Of a stretch of 51,216 bases of DNA, positions 34,561 through 43,780 are shown in pieces. This DNA comes from Pseudomonadota bacterium. Its GTDB lineage: Bacteria > Pseudomonadota > Gammaproteobacteria > Burkholderiales > Rhodocyclaceae. The notes beneath the pieces are model-generated. The model searched no databases, was not told where the DNA came from, and saw only the letters and a program-made list of their open reading frames with translations. The stretch is from assembly GCA_018241685.1 (NCBI GenBank), contig JAFEDJ010000062.1, forward strand, positions 1 through 51,216, in the 5' to 3' direction. Every line of letters starts with the position of its first letter. Within the stretch, counting starts at the first letter, position 1. A program made the translations under genes and the position numbers.

Positions 34561-34601
34561 CCCGGAGTTCTCGTTTTCAACAGCGAGGCTCCGGGTTTTT
34601 T
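34561..34601 (+). terminator. Intrinsic terminator of the lipid operon
   Basis: CCCGGAG (34561-34567) pairs with CTCCGGG (34589-34595), with an inner CTCG/CGAG pair, followed by six Ts. It lies 65 bp after the RND stop. Confidence 0.75.
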
Positions 34602-34614
34602 GCATTTGGAAACC

Positions 34615-34678
34615 GTTCGCCTTCCGGACGCCCGGGGTGTTCGATGTTGCGTTGCATTAATTCAACCGGAAAACGGAC
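34615..34678. promoter_or_regulatory. Paired candidate activator sites upstream of the carboxylase operon
   Basis: GTTCGCCTTCCGGAC (34615-34629) and, inverted, AACCGGAAAACGGAC (34664-34678) match the two arms of the perfect repeat at 16467-16507 at 12 and 13 of 15 positions. They lie 97-160 bp upstream of the -24 element, as expected for an enhancer. The gap 34496-34947 thus holds a terminator, these sites, an IHF site, the promoter and a leader of about 145 nt. Confidence 0.55.
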
Positions 34679-34744
34679 GGGTAATCCGCAAAGAAAACGG
34701 GGCTAATTCAAGAGTTTCCGCTTTCATTTTAATTTGTCTTTTCT

Positions 34745-34757
34745 AATCAAATGGTTG
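34745..34757 (+). promoter_or_regulatory. IHF consensus site
   Basis: AATCAAATGGTTG fits WATCAANNNNTTR at every position and lies between the candidate activator sites and the sigma-54 promoter, where DNA bending by IHF normally acts. Confidence 0.5.
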
Positions 34758-34774
34758 GTGGCTTTGCCTGGTGT

Positions 34775-34790
34775 TGGCATGCCCCTTGCC
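34775..34790 (+). promoter_or_regulatory. Sigma-54 promoter of the ketone carboxylase operon
   Basis: TGGCAT-GCCCC-TTGCC has correct GG and GC spacing. The first gene starts 158 bp downstream. Confidence 0.8.
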
Positions 34791-34947
34791 ATATCCCTTG
34801 TTGGAAAGTCCAGGTTTGCCGCCGGAAATGGAACGAGTCTTCCAGAGCTGCGGTGATCAATGCCCTGGGGTCCACACGACCACGGTTTCCTTTTCCTTGA
34901 TAGGGAACGGTTTCAATCCACAAAAGGATGGCAGGAGGTAATGCGGT

Positions 34948-36885
34948 ATGGCATTGCAAATCAATATCGATAACGGTGGGACGCTCACCGATATCTGCAT
35001 CATGATGGACGACACCGTCAAGAAGACGAAGGTGTTGACCACCCCTTATGACCTGAGCAAGTGCTTTTTCGAAGGGCTGCAGAAAGCGTCGGCGGTGATC
35101 TACGGCGAGCAGAACGTCGCCCGCCTGCTGGAAGAAGTGGACCTGATCCGCTATTCCACCACCCAGGGCACCAACGCCATCTGCGAACGCAAGGGGCCGC
35201 GCCTGGGCCTGATCATAGACGCCAAGGCCCGCGACCTGCCGGTGCGCCTGGCCGAGCACGATCCGGAGGTTTTCGAGGCGCTGGTGGGTGACCGGGTGGT
35301 CTTCCTCGACACCGCGGCGGTGACCGGTGCAGAGGCTGACATCGAGGTCGTCAAGGCGATCAACCAGCTCACTGCGGCCGGTGCCAACCGCCTGGTGGTG
35401 AGCTTCGGCGGTGCCGACTTCCTCGACCTGGAAACCCGCTTCAAGAAGGTCGTGCTGCGCAAGTATCCGCGCCATCTGCTGGGCGCCGTGCCGGTGCTCT
35501 ACGGCAGCGACCTGACCACCGACCGGGACGTGGTCCGCCGCAGCTGGACGGCGTTGATCAACTCCTTCCTGCACCCGGCGATGGAGGCCTTCCTGTTCAA
35601 TGCGGAAAACCGCCTGCGCGACTACCGCACCAAGAACCCGCTGCTGATCTTCCGCAACGACGGCGACGCCTCCCGCGTGGCCAAGACCGTGGCCATCAAA
35701 ACCTACAGCTCCGGCCCGCGTGGCGGCATGGAAGGCATGAAGTCCTTCGCCAAGCTCTACAACATGGCCGACGTGGTGGCCATCGACGTCGGCGGCACCA
35801 CCACCGACATCGGCCAATGCCTGGACAGCAAGGTCGCGGAAGTGCAGCGCGGCCACGTGGAAGGCATCAGCGTGTCTTTCCCGCTGTGCGAGATCATGAG
35901 TGCCGGTGCCGGCGGCAGCTCCATCTTCAAGGTGGTCAATAAGCGCATCGTGATCGGCCCCGAGAGCGTCGGTGCGGTGCCGGGCCCGGCCTGCTTCGGC
36001 CGCGGTGGCAAAGAAGCCACCATCACCGACGCCAGCCTGCTGTCCGGTCTTTTCGATCCCAAGTCCTTCTTCGGCGGCGGCATGGGCCTCGACCTGGACC
36101 GCGCGGCGACGGCAGTCAGCCTGTCCATCGCCCAGCCGCTGGGTATCGGCCTCGACGACGCGCTGCTGCAGATGGAGCACGCCTACGAGGACAAGATTGC
36201 GGTCGAGCTGCACCGCTTCACCAAGATCTCCAAAGACACCGTGATGCTCGCCTTCGGCGGCGCCGGCCCGCTCAACGCCTGCGGCGTGGCGGAGAAGGCC
36301 GGCATCGACCGGGTTGCGGTACCCAAGCTGGCGGCTGTCTTCAGCGCCTTCGGCATCGGCGCCTGCGACATCTCCCAGCGCTATGCGGTGGTGCTCGAGG
36401 AGCGCAGCGAGCAGGCCATTGCGGCGGCCCGCAAGAGTCTCGAGGTGAAGGCCTCCCGCGACATGTTCGCCGAAGGCTTCGGCGCTGGCCAGTACCAGGT
36501 GGAAGCCTGGCTGGTGGGCGAGGTGGATGGCGCTGCCGATCTGATCGTGCCGCTCGGCGATGGCAATGCCTTCCCGGCCGAACTGGCCAAGGCCAAGTCC
36601 GTTGAGCTGGAGCTGCGCGCCGTCAAACCGCTGCGCAGCGAAGCCGGCAAGCGTGCCAGCTTCGTCGAAGGCGAACCCGCCCAGGCCGACGGCACCCGCA
36701 ACGTGCTGACCCGCGGCCAGGGACGCATCGACGTGCCGGTTTACCGCCTCTCCCAGCTCAAGCCGGGCGACCACGCCGCCGGTCCGGCGATCCTCGAAGA
36801 AGACTACTTCACCTGCCGGGTGCTCGATGGCTGGAGCTTCGTCATCAGCGACGCGGGCGACATCCTGCTCAACAGAAAGGGCTGA
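34948..36885 (+). CDS. apc1: Ketone carboxylase subunit, Apc1 type (hydantoinase A/oxoprolinase family)
   Basis: 645 residues, about 70 kDa, as in subunit 1 of acetophenone carboxylase from Aromatoleum. The ASKHA-type ATPase fold is shown by NIDNGGTLTDICIMMDD at the N-terminus (a variant of DxGGTFTD), ATTQGTNAI-like STTQGTNAICERKG, AIDVGGTTTDIGQ and GAGGSSIFKVV. Classical acetone carboxylase has only one hydantoinase-A subunit, whereas here there are two (this and 37377). The subunit is expected to use ATP to activate bicarbonate or the enolised ketone. AGGAGG precedes the start by 9 nt. It is first in the five-gene operon behind a sigma-54 promoter. Confidence 0.85.
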   Translation: MALQINIDNGGTLTDICIMMDDTVKKTKVLTTPYDLSKCFFEGLQKASAVIYGEQNVARLLEEVDLIRYSTTQGTNAICERKGPRLGLIIDAKARDLPVRLAEHDPEVFEALVGDRVVFLDTAAVTGAEADIEVVKAINQLTAAGANRLVVSFGGADFLDLETRFKKVVLRKYPRHLLGAVPVLYGSDLTTDRDVVRRSWTALINSFLHPAMEAFLFNAENRLRDYRTKNPLLIFRNDGDASRVAKTVAIKTYSSGPRGGMEGMKSFAKLYNMADVVAIDVGGTTTDIGQCLDSKVAEVQRGHVEGISVSFPLCEIMSAGAGGSSIFKVVNKRIVIGPESVGAVPGPACFGRGGKEATITDASLLSGLFDPKSFFGGGMGLDLDRAATAVSLSIAQPLGIGLDDALLQMEHAYEDKIAVELHRFTKISKDTVMLAFGGAGPLNACGVAEKAGIDRVAVPKLAAVFSAFGIGACDISQRYAVVLEERSEQAIAAARKSLEVKASRDMFAEGFGAGQYQVEAWLVGEVDGAADLIVPLGDGNAFPAELAKAKSVELELRAVKPLRSEAGKRASFVEGEPAQADGTRNVLTRGQGRIDVPVYRLSQLKPGDHAAGPAILEEDYFTCRVLDGWSFVISDAGDILLNRKG

Positions 36886-36890
36886 AAGAA

Positions 36891-37289
36891 ATGAAAGTAC
36901 CGATGACCGAATACCTGCGCCTCGACCTGGATGCCGAGCAGTGGGAATGCCGCGTCTGCGATCACGTGATCGGCACGGCGAGCAAGAGCTACAAGGAAGG
37001 GATGCTGGTGCATAACCGCGACCCGCGCGAGATCCACCCGCCCATCATCGACCCGGAGAAGTACCGCTTTACCTTCAGCCCCGATCCGGACTGGGTGCGC
37101 ATCCTCGAGTACTACTGCCCGCATTGCGGCACTCAGGTGGAAACCGAATACGCCGTGCCCGGCCATCCGCCCCTCCACGACATGCAGCCCGACCTGCCCG
37201 CGCTGCGCGCCCAGTGGGCCAAGCGCGAGGAGCTGAAGGACGCCGTGGTCGGCCCCGCCGTCACCGCCGACAAGGGCCACGGGCACTGA
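36891..37289 (+). CDS. apc2: Ketone carboxylase small subunit, Apc2 type (zinc ribbon)
   Basis: 132 residues, about 15 kDa, matching subunit 2 of acetophenone carboxylase; the acetone carboxylase gamma subunit is related but longer. Two Cys-x-x-Cys pairs, WECRVCDHVIG and YYCPHCGTQVE, about 70 residues apart, make a zinc site. The middle contains NRDPREIHPPIIDPEKYRFT, typical of these gamma subunits. It begins 5 bp after the apc1 stop. It is a structural part of the core carboxylase, not catalytic on its own. Confidence 0.85.
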   Translation: MKVPMTEYLRLDLDAEQWECRVCDHVIGTASKSYKEGMLVHNRDPREIHPPIIDPEKYRFTFSPDPDWVRILEYYCPHCGTQVETEYAVPGHPPLHDMQPDLPALRAQWAKREELKDAVVGPAVTADKGHGH

Positions 37290-37376
37290 GCGGAACCCCC
37301 TGTGAATTTGCCGGCGTCCGCCCCTGCACGAGCAGCGAGGCCCTGGGCGCCAGTACGACAAAATTGAGGAGATAGC

Positions 37377-39512
37377 ATGAGGCGCGTATCAGTCGATATC
37401 GGTGGCACCTTCACCGATTGTTTCGTGGTCTGGGATGGCAAGTACATCGAAGCCAAGGCCCTGACCACCCATCACAACCTGGCGCTCGGCTTCAACGAGG
37501 CCCTCGGCAAGGCCTGCCACGTCCTGGATCTGGACCTGGAGCGCATCCTGTCGGCGGTGGACTCGGTGCGCTATGCCACCACCCTCGGCACCAATGCGCT
37601 GATCGAGCACAAGGGGCCGAAGATCGGCATGCTGGTCACCGCCGGCTTCGAGGCCACCGTGCCGCTCAGCCGCGCCCGTGGCTACGGCGAAGGCCTGGAC
37701 AACCTGGGCCAGCAGGACATGCCCAACGCCCAGCGCCCCGATCCGCTGGTGCTGCCGCACATGATCTGCGGCGTGCGTGAGCGCGTCGATTTCCAGGGCA
37801 AGCTGGTGATGCCGCTGGACGAGGACGACGTGCGCACCCAGATCCGCACGCTGGTGGACAAGGGCGCCGAGATTATCGTCGTGGCGCTGGTCAATGCGGT
37901 GGTCAATCCCGACCACGAGCAGCGCATCGAGGAGATCCTGCTCGAGGAATACCCGTCCCACCTGCTCGGCGCGATCCCGGTGATCCTGTCCCACCAGGTG
38001 GCGGGGCGGAAGGGCGAGTACGTGCGGGCCACCTCGGCGATCGTCGACGGCTACCTGCACTCCACCATGTACCACGCCCTGTCGGCGCTGGAGCAGAACC
38101 TGCGCGCCCACCGCTACGAGAAGCCGATGCTGGTCATCCACAACTCCGGCGGCATGGCCCAGCTCAACTCCACCGACGCGCTGCAGACCATCCACTCCGG
38201 CCCGGTATCCGGCATCGGCGCCTCCGAGCACCTGGCCATGCAGGCCGGCCTCGGCAACGTGGTGGCCACCGACATGGGCGGCACCAGCTACGACATCGGT
38301 ATCGTCGTGGAAGGCGGCATCAAGCACTACGACTTCAACCCGGTGATCGACCGCTGGCTGGTGTCCGTGCCGATGGTGCACCTGGTCACGCTGGGTGCCG
38401 GCGGCGGCTCGGTGGCCAGCTACGACCGCATGTACGACACCGTGAAGTGCGGCCCCGAATCGGCCGGCTCCGACCCCGGCCCGGCCTGCTACGACCGCGG
38501 CGGCATGAAGCCGACGGTGACCGACGCCGACCTGATCCTCGGCTACCTGGACGCCAAGAACTACGCCGGCGGCTCGATCCCGCTGAATCCGCGGCGCGCC
38601 TCGGCGGCCATCGAGGACGCCCTGTGCGACGACCTGGACTGCTCGGTGGTCGAGGCCGCGCTGCTGATCCGCGAGAAGGTGGACGACAACATGGCCAACG
38701 GCCTGTTCACCGAACTGCGGGCCCGTGGCTACGACCCCAAGGACTTCACGATGCTGGCCTACGGCGGCAACGGCCCGCTGCACTGCTGCGGCATCGCGCA
38801 GAACCTGGCCATCGACAAGATCCTGGCACCCCCGCTCAGCTCGGTGTTCTCGGCGGTCGGCGCCGGCAACATGCACCAGCTGCACATCCATGAGCAGTCG
38901 CTGTACATGGTGCTGTACGACTCCAACACCCGGCACATCTTCGACGACTACGCGCGCTTCAATCGCATCGTCGCCGAGCTGAAGGAGCAGGGCACCCAGG
39001 ATCTGCTGCGCCAGGGCATCGCCAAGGAAGACATCTGCCACAACCTCGAGCTGGACATGCGCTACGGCAACCAGTTGGTGCAGACCACCGCGGTGATCCC
39101 CAAGCACGAGCTGCACGGCCCCACCGATGTGCTGGCGATGATCTCCCAGTTCTCCAACGACTACGGCAAGCGTTTCGGCGAAGGCTCCCAGGCGCCGGAG
39201 GCGGGCATCCGCATCAACACCATCCGCGTTGCTGCCTACGTGCGCCACGAGACCGTCCAGTTCGAGGACATCAAGCCGGTGCCCGCCGAGCAGCGCAAGG
39301 CTCCGCCGGCGCCGAGCGGCACCCGCAAGTGCTACTTCGTCGGCCACGAAGGCTCCTTCGAGACCCCGGTGTGGAGCCGTGCCGCCATCGAGCCGGGCGT
39401 GCAGATCCCCGGCCCCGCGATCATCGCCTCGGAAGTGACCACCTTCCTGGTGAACCCGGGCTGGAACTTCGTCGCCGCCAAGCAAGGCGCCTCCTGGTTC
39501 CTGCGTGCCTGA
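37377..39512 (+). CDS. apc3: Ketone carboxylase subunit, Apc3 type (hydantoinase A family)
   Basis: 711 residues, about 78 kDa, the size of Apc3 and also of acetone carboxylase AcxA. The canonical VDIGGTFTDCFVVWDG is at the N-terminus, followed by RYATTLGTNALIEHKGPKIG, the hinge VIHNSGGMAQLNSTDALQTI, TDMGGTSYDIGIV and GAGGGSVASYD. Compared with subunit 1 it keeps the standard DxGGTFTD phosphate-binding motif. In the known complex the two hydantoinase-A-like subunits serve two separate ATP-dependent steps. GGAGAT lies before the start, and 87 bp separate it from apc2. Confidence 0.88.
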   Translation: MRRVSVDIGGTFTDCFVVWDGKYIEAKALTTHHNLALGFNEALGKACHVLDLDLERILSAVDSVRYATTLGTNALIEHKGPKIGMLVTAGFEATVPLSRARGYGEGLDNLGQQDMPNAQRPDPLVLPHMICGVRERVDFQGKLVMPLDEDDVRTQIRTLVDKGAEIIVVALVNAVVNPDHEQRIEEILLEEYPSHLLGAIPVILSHQVAGRKGEYVRATSAIVDGYLHSTMYHALSALEQNLRAHRYEKPMLVIHNSGGMAQLNSTDALQTIHSGPVSGIGASEHLAMQAGLGNVVATDMGGTSYDIGIVVEGGIKHYDFNPVIDRWLVSVPMVHLVTLGAGGGSVASYDRMYDTVKCGPESAGSDPGPACYDRGGMKPTVTDADLILGYLDAKNYAGGSIPLNPRRASAAIEDALCDDLDCSVVEAALLIREKVDDNMANGLFTELRARGYDPKDFTMLAYGGNGPLHCCGIAQNLAIDKILAPPLSSVFSAVGAGNMHQLHIHEQSLYMVLYDSNTRHIFDDYARFNRIVAELKEQGTQDLLRQGIAKEDICHNLELDMRYGNQLVQTTAVIPKHELHGPTDVLAMISQFSNDYGKRFGEGSQAPEAGIRINTIRVAAYVRHETVQFEDIKPVPAEQRKAPPAPSGTRKCYFVGHEGSFETPVWSRAAIEPGVQIPGPAIIASEVTTFLVNPGWNFVAAKQGASWFLRA

Positions 39513-39558
39513 GCGCCGCGCGGATCCGATCCAAGCTAACTAGACGACAGGATTGAAA

Positions 39559-41835
39559 ATGAGCGAAATGAATACGCCGGTTGCGGCCAAGGTGCCCAGC
39601 CCCGAGGAAGTGGCGCTGATCAAGAAGTTCCTCAACGACACCACCCTGTTCCTGGGCCCCGACCCGGAGATCATGCAGAACCACGACCTGATGCCGCGCA
39701 CCGAGGTCGAGGACGAATGCATGCGCAAGGTGGGCGACGCCCACACCATCGCCAAGATCCGCGACCGCATCCAGGCCGGTTGCGACGAAGGCTACGAGAT
39801 GGTTGAGCAGATGGGCGCCGCCCCCGGCGCCAAGTGGGGCGATGTGATCACCGGGGTGTATTCCGCCTCGGGCGACCTGGCCATCGCCAGTGCCGGCGGG
39901 GTGCTGATCTTCTCGGCGCTGGTGCACCACCCGATCAAGTTCATCATCAAGAACTGGGTGAACGACCCGACGGTGGGCGTGAAGGAAGGCGACGGCTTCA
40001 TTCACAACGACTCCCGCTACGGCAACGTGCACAACACCGACCAGTCGATGATCCTGCCGATCTTCCACGACGGGAAGCTGGTGTGCTGGGTGGCCTCCAC
40101 GGTGCATGAGGGCGAGAACGGCGCCATCGAGCCGGGCGGCATGCCGTCGATGGCCGAGAGCCCCTGCGACGAAGGCCTCAAGATGTGTCCGTTCAAGGTG
40201 GTCGAGAACTACCAGATCAAGCGCGACATCCTGACCTTCCTGCAGAACTCGGTGCGCGAGCCCAAGCTGCAGTACGAGGACATGAAGGTCAAGCTGTTCG
40301 CCTGCCTGCGCATCAAGCAGCGCATCGAGGAGACGCTGAACACCGACGGCCCCGCCGCGCTGATCTCCACGCTGCGCACCACCATGGAAAACGTGCGCGC
40401 CGAGGTGAAGCGCCGCGTCAGCGAATGGCCCGACATGACCGTGCGGACCTACATCATCCAGGACTCGACGCTGCGCGAGAACTGCGTGGTGAAGATCAAC
40501 TGCCAGCTCACCAAGACCGGCGACCGGCTGATCTTCGACTTCCGCGGCTCCAGCCCGGAATTCACCAACCGCGCCACCAACACCATCGTGGCCGGCCTCA
40601 AGGGCATGCTGGCGCAGGTCTTCCTGTGCTACGTGTGGCCCGATCTGCCGCGCGGCCAGGCAGCGTTTGCGCCGATCGAGGTGATCACCGATCCGCACTC
40701 GATCGTCAATTGCTCCTACGACGCGCCGAACTCCCAGAGCCTGATGTCGATCTTCACCGGCTTCACCGCCGGCCAGCACGCGGTTGCCAAGTTCCTGTAC
40801 AGCTGCCCGGAGAAGTACACCAAGGTCCATGCGCCGACCTTCAACATGATCAACACCTTCATCTGGGGTGGGGTCAGCCAGCACGGCGAGACGCTCGGCA
40901 ACCTGTGTGCCGACTTGAACGGCATGGGCGCTGGCGCCACCGTGGATCGGGACGGCGAGCACGCGCTGGCGCCGATCTTCGCGACCATGGCGGACATCGG
41001 CGAGCAGGAGCTCAACGAGGAGGAAGTGCCCTTCCTGCAACTCGTCTCCAAGAAGATGACCCGCGACGCCATCGCCCCGGGCAAGTACCGCGGCGGCCAG
41101 GGCTACACCATGATGGTGGCCACTAAGGACAGCGAGCAGTGGGGCTTCATGACGGTCTGCCAGGGCGCCAAGTTCCCGCCGTTGCAGGGCCTGTTCGGCG
41201 GTTACGCCTGCGGCTCCTACCCGCTGTGCAAGGTCAAGGGCGTGGATGTGTACGACGTGCTGATGAACGAGCCGGAGAAGTTCAAGCACTCCATCGAGGA
41301 GATCATGAACGAGCAGCCCTTCGAGGGCGCCAGCTACACCACCCACCACATGGGCATGGGCTTCGAGATCTCCAAGCGCGGTGAGCTGTTCATGATCTCC
41401 CAGGGCGCGGGCGCCGGTTACGGCGACCTGCTGGAGCGCGACCCGGCCGGCGTGATCCGCGACATCGAGGAAGGCCTGATGTCCCCGGGCGTCGCCGAGC
41501 GGCTCTACAAGGTCAAGTTCGACCCGACGACGCTGGCCATCAACCACGAGGCCACCGCCGCCGCCCGCGACGCCGAGCGCAAGGCGCGGATCGCCCGTGG
41601 CGTGCCGTACGCCGAGTTCATCAAGAGCTGGAACAAGCCGACCCCGCCGTCCCACCTGGCCTACTTCGGCTGCTGGGGCGACGACGTGAGCAAGCTCTAC
41701 ATGGGCAGCCCCGACAAGTTCCGCGACGCCGACAGCCCGCGCCCCAACTACATGCCCCATCCGAAGGACGTGCGCATCGCCGAACTGGAGAGCCGTCTCG
41801 TCGCTCTGGGCGCCATGGGAGGTGAAAAGCAATGA
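39559..41835 (+). CDS. apc4: Ketone carboxylase large subunit, Apc4 type (hydantoinase B family)
   Basis: 758 residues, about 85 kDa. ATG 39559 is chosen over TTG 39553 because AGGA lies 6 nt upstream. Hydantoinase B pattern: KWGDVITGVYSASGDLAIAS, FIHNDSRYGNVHNTDQSMIL, KINCQLTKTGDRLIFDFRGS, SPEFTNRATNTIVAGLKGML and PGKYRGGQGYTMMV. In this family the B subunit is thought to join the activated ketone and carboxyphosphate. It resembles both AcxB and Apc4; the company of Apc1-, Apc2- and Apc5-type subunits decides for the Apc type. Its stop overlaps the apc5 start (ATGA). Confidence 0.88.
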   Translation: MSEMNTPVAAKVPSPEEVALIKKFLNDTTLFLGPDPEIMQNHDLMPRTEVEDECMRKVGDAHTIAKIRDRIQAGCDEGYEMVEQMGAAPGAKWGDVITGVYSASGDLAIASAGGVLIFSALVHHPIKFIIKNWVNDPTVGVKEGDGFIHNDSRYGNVHNTDQSMILPIFHDGKLVCWVASTVHEGENGAIEPGGMPSMAESPCDEGLKMCPFKVVENYQIKRDILTFLQNSVREPKLQYEDMKVKLFACLRIKQRIEETLNTDGPAALISTLRTTMENVRAEVKRRVSEWPDMTVRTYIIQDSTLRENCVVKINCQLTKTGDRLIFDFRGSSPEFTNRATNTIVAGLKGMLAQVFLCYVWPDLPRGQAAFAPIEVITDPHSIVNCSYDAPNSQSLMSIFTGFTAGQHAVAKFLYSCPEKYTKVHAPTFNMINTFIWGGVSQHGETLGNLCADLNGMGAGATVDRDGEHALAPIFATMADIGEQELNEEEVPFLQLVSKKMTRDAIAPGKYRGGQGYTMMVATKDSEQWGFMTVCQGAKFPPLQGLFGGYACGSYPLCKVKGVDVYDVLMNEPEKFKHSIEEIMNEQPFEGASYTTHHMGMGFEISKRGELFMISQGAGAGYGDLLERDPAGVIRDIEEGLMSPGVAERLYKVKFDPTTLAINHEATAAARDAERKARIARGVPYAEFIKSWNKPTPPSHLAYFGCWGDDVSKLYMGSPDKFRDADSPRPNYMPHPKDVRIAELESRLVALGAMGGEKQ

Positions 41836-42695
41836 GCCAGAGTCTCGCCGACAGCCTGCCCGGCAACGGTGGCAGCGGCCTCAGGGTGTGGTTGAAGGCT
41901 TCGGCCTACACCCGCCGGCTGCTGCTGGGGGAAGGGGGCGACCCGTGGCAGGGTGCCGCCCAGTTCCTGGCCTACTTTTCCCAGGCCCAGGGCCTGTTGC
42001 GTCCCGACGTGGCCGTGGTGGAAGTCGGCGAGCTCTTCGATGCCTGGCTGGCGCACCACCCCGAGGTGCGCGCCGAGCTGGGGTCGAAGCGGCGCCTGTC
42101 CTATCCGCTGCGCAAGCTGCTGGAGCAGGAGGCGCCGCGCCAGCTGCTGGCCGAAGTGGTGGAGGCGGTGATTGCCAACCTGCGCGGCCAGACCCCGCTG
42201 GTGCTGGCCATGCCATCGCCCAAGCACTGGCTGCTGCATGCCAACCAGCTGGCCGGGCGCAGCGACGTGGAGCTGGACCCGGATGGGATCGAGGATGCCG
42301 CGATGTACATGGCGGATCTGCTGCGCGCCGTGTCGGCCAGCCCGGTGGGCGGGGTGCTGCTGGAAGAGCACCCGGATGACGCGACGTTGGGTGACACGGA
42401 CCTGGAGCGCTACCGTCCGCTGATCAACGTCGCCCACCACTACCGCTGGTCCCTGGCCCTGCGTCCGCAGGGGGCGGCGGTGGCTGAATCGCCGGTGCTG
42501 GCGGAGTTCGACGCGGTGCTGTCGTCAGCCTTCCAGGCCGCCATGCCGGTGTCCACCGGCGTGGATGTCAGCCAGCCCCTGTGGGAGGGGGCGGCGCTGC
42601 CGGCCCTGGGCGCGGGTGAGTTCTACTTCGTCGAGATCCCTGAGAGCCAGCGACCCGAGTTTGTCCTGGAAAGCTTGGCCCGCCTCCGGGCCTAG
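41832..42695 (+). CDS. apc5: Ketone carboxylase accessory subunit, Apc5 type
   Basis: 287 residues, about 31 kDa, comparable to subunit 5 (epsilon) of acetophenone carboxylase, which joins the core complex reversibly and is needed for activity. There is no counterpart in acetone carboxylases. The sequence shows a predominantly helical N-terminal half (VWLKASAYTRRLLLGEGGDP, FSQAQGLLRPDVAVVEVGEL) and PLVLAMPSPKHWLLHANQLA, DAAMYMADLLRAVSAS later. No catalytic motif is visible. Assignment rests on position, size and the four preceding genes. A strong terminator follows 8 bp after the stop. Confidence 0.75.
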   Translation: MSQSLADSLPGNGGSGLRVWLKASAYTRRLLLGEGGDPWQGAAQFLAYFSQAQGLLRPDVAVVEVGELFDAWLAHHPEVRAELGSKRRLSYPLRKLLEQEAPRQLLAEVVEAVIANLRGQTPLVLAMPSPKHWLLHANQLAGRSDVELDPDGIEDAAMYMADLLRAVSASPVGGVLLEEHPDDATLGDTDLERYRPLINVAHHYRWSLALRPQGAAVAESPVLAEFDAVLSSAFQAAMPVSTGVDVSQPLWEGAALPALGAGEFYFVEIPESQRPEFVLESLARLRA

Positions 42696-42703
42696 CCTTG
42701 ACG

Positions 42704-42743
42704 GGGGATGGAGCGTCCGGCGGTCCATCCCCCGCTTTTTTTT
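42704..42743 (+). terminator. Intrinsic terminator of the carboxylase operon
   Basis: A 10-bp perfect stem GGGGGATGGA / TCCATCCCCC with a 10-nt loop, then GC and eight Ts (42736-42743). Confidence 0.9.
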
Positions 42744-42765
42744 GGGTTTCCACCTTCCGATCTCC

Positions 42766-43560
42766 ATGACGCCTTTTGCCCTGAGCATGCTGACCTGCAC
42801 GGTTGGCGGCCTGTTGTCCGTGCTGGCCGCCGCCGCAGTGGCGGCGCACTTTGGCCCGCTGCAGCTGGCGCGCCTGGTGAGCTACGCGGTGGGGGCGCTG
42901 CTCGGCGCGGCCTTCCTCGAGATCCTGCCCCATGCGCTGGAAGCGTCCGGCGATCCGCGGCAAACCAGTGCCCTGATCCTCGCCGGTGTGCTGCTGTTCT
43001 TCCTGCTGGAGAAGTTCGCCACCCTGTGGCATCTAGGGCATTACAGATCCCACGAGACCGTGCCCCACAGGGAGGTCGGTCACGGTGCGGGCGGACATCA
43101 GCGCAGTGGCATGCTGGTGATGCTTGGCGACAGCTTCCACAACTTTGTCGATGGACTGGTGATCGCTGCGGCCTTCACCGAAAGTGTGCCGCTCGGCCTG
43201 ATCACCGCCGCAGCCATCATTGCCCACGAGATTCCGCAGGAACTCGGCGATTTCGTAGTCCTGCTCCATGCGGGTTTCAGCCGCCGTCGGGCGCTGGCCT
43301 TCAACCTGTTCTCCAGCCTTGCGATGGCGGCTGGGGCACTGCTCGCCCACGTCGCCTTGCCCGCGGTGCGTGGCGCCGTGCCGGTGCTGCTGGCACTGGC
43401 CTGCGCCAGCATGCTCTATGTGGCTGGCGCAGGGCTGATGCCCGGTCTGCACCGCCGTACCCGCCTGGCTGCGACCCTGGAGCAGAGCGTGCTGATCATG
43501 GCGGGGGCGCTGTCCATTGGTGGTGCGCATTTCCTCGTTGAATACGCCGGTATTTCCTGA
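42766..43560 (+). CDS. ZIP-family metal transporter
   Basis: 264 residues with eight predicted membrane helices. The signature of ZIP helices IV and V is present: MLGDSFHNFVDGLVIAAAF (metal-binding His, Asn and Asp) and IIAHEIPQELGDFVVLLHAG (His-Glu-x-Pro-x-Glu). Between helices III and IV is a histidine-rich loop (WHLGHYRSHETVPHREVGHG), usual for divalent-metal binding. It should import zinc or another divalent ion into the cytoplasm. The gene follows the carboxylase terminator and has no good ribosome site or visible promoter of its own, so read-through may be needed. Its position suggests metal supply to the catabolic metalloenzymes (inference). Confidence 0.88.
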   Translation: MTPFALSMLTCTVGGLLSVLAAAAVAAHFGPLQLARLVSYAVGALLGAAFLEILPHALEASGDPRQTSALILAGVLLFFLLEKFATLWHLGHYRSHETVPHREVGHGAGGHQRSGMLVMLGDSFHNFVDGLVIAAAFTESVPLGLITAAAIIAHEIPQELGDFVVLLHAGFSRRRALAFNLFSSLAMAAGALLAHVALPAVRGAVPVLLALACASMLYVAGAGLMPGLHRRTRLAATLEQSVLIMAGALSIGGAHFLVEYAGIS

Positions 43561-43601
43561 TTCGCAAATCGCCAGTTCTCATTTGTCGTATTTCATGCAG
43601 C

Positions 43602-43625
43602 AGGGGCCTTTGTGGCCCCTCTTTT
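43602..43625 (+). terminator. Intrinsic terminator after the ZIP gene
   Basis: AGGGGCC-TTTGT-GGCCCCT (43602-43620) followed by CTTTT (43621-43625) and ATTT. Confidence 0.75.
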
Positions 43626-43632
43626 ATTTGCC

Positions 43633-43683
43633 TTCGGACGGAAGCGTCCGAACGTCGTTCGATGGTCCGACGCATTCTCGGAC
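43633..43683. promoter_or_regulatory. Candidate activator sites before the YCF48/RND operon
   Basis: TTCGGACG-GAAG-CGTCCGAA (43633-43652) is a perfect palindrome, and GTCCG (43665-43669) with CGGAC (43679-43683) forms a second inverted pair. They use the same GTCCG/CGGAC words as the sites at 4923, 16467 and 34615 and lie about 100-150 bp upstream of the -24 element. The gap 43561-43979 also holds the ZIP terminator, a very AT-rich stretch (43740-43780) and the promoter. Confidence 0.5.
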
Positions 43684-43780
43684 GCTGTCAATCGGATTGC
43701 TGCTACGCCGCAAATTGGGTCGTTGCTGGGTTGTGATTTTAAGCTGATGAATTTAATGAATTAATTATTAATTTTCTTAT

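Noticed and set aside
34948..41835. Annotation as classical acetone carboxylase acxABC
   Set aside because: There are two hydantoinase-A subunits, a short zinc-ribbon subunit and a fifth accessory gene, which match the acetophenone carboxylase composition and not the three-subunit acetone enzyme.
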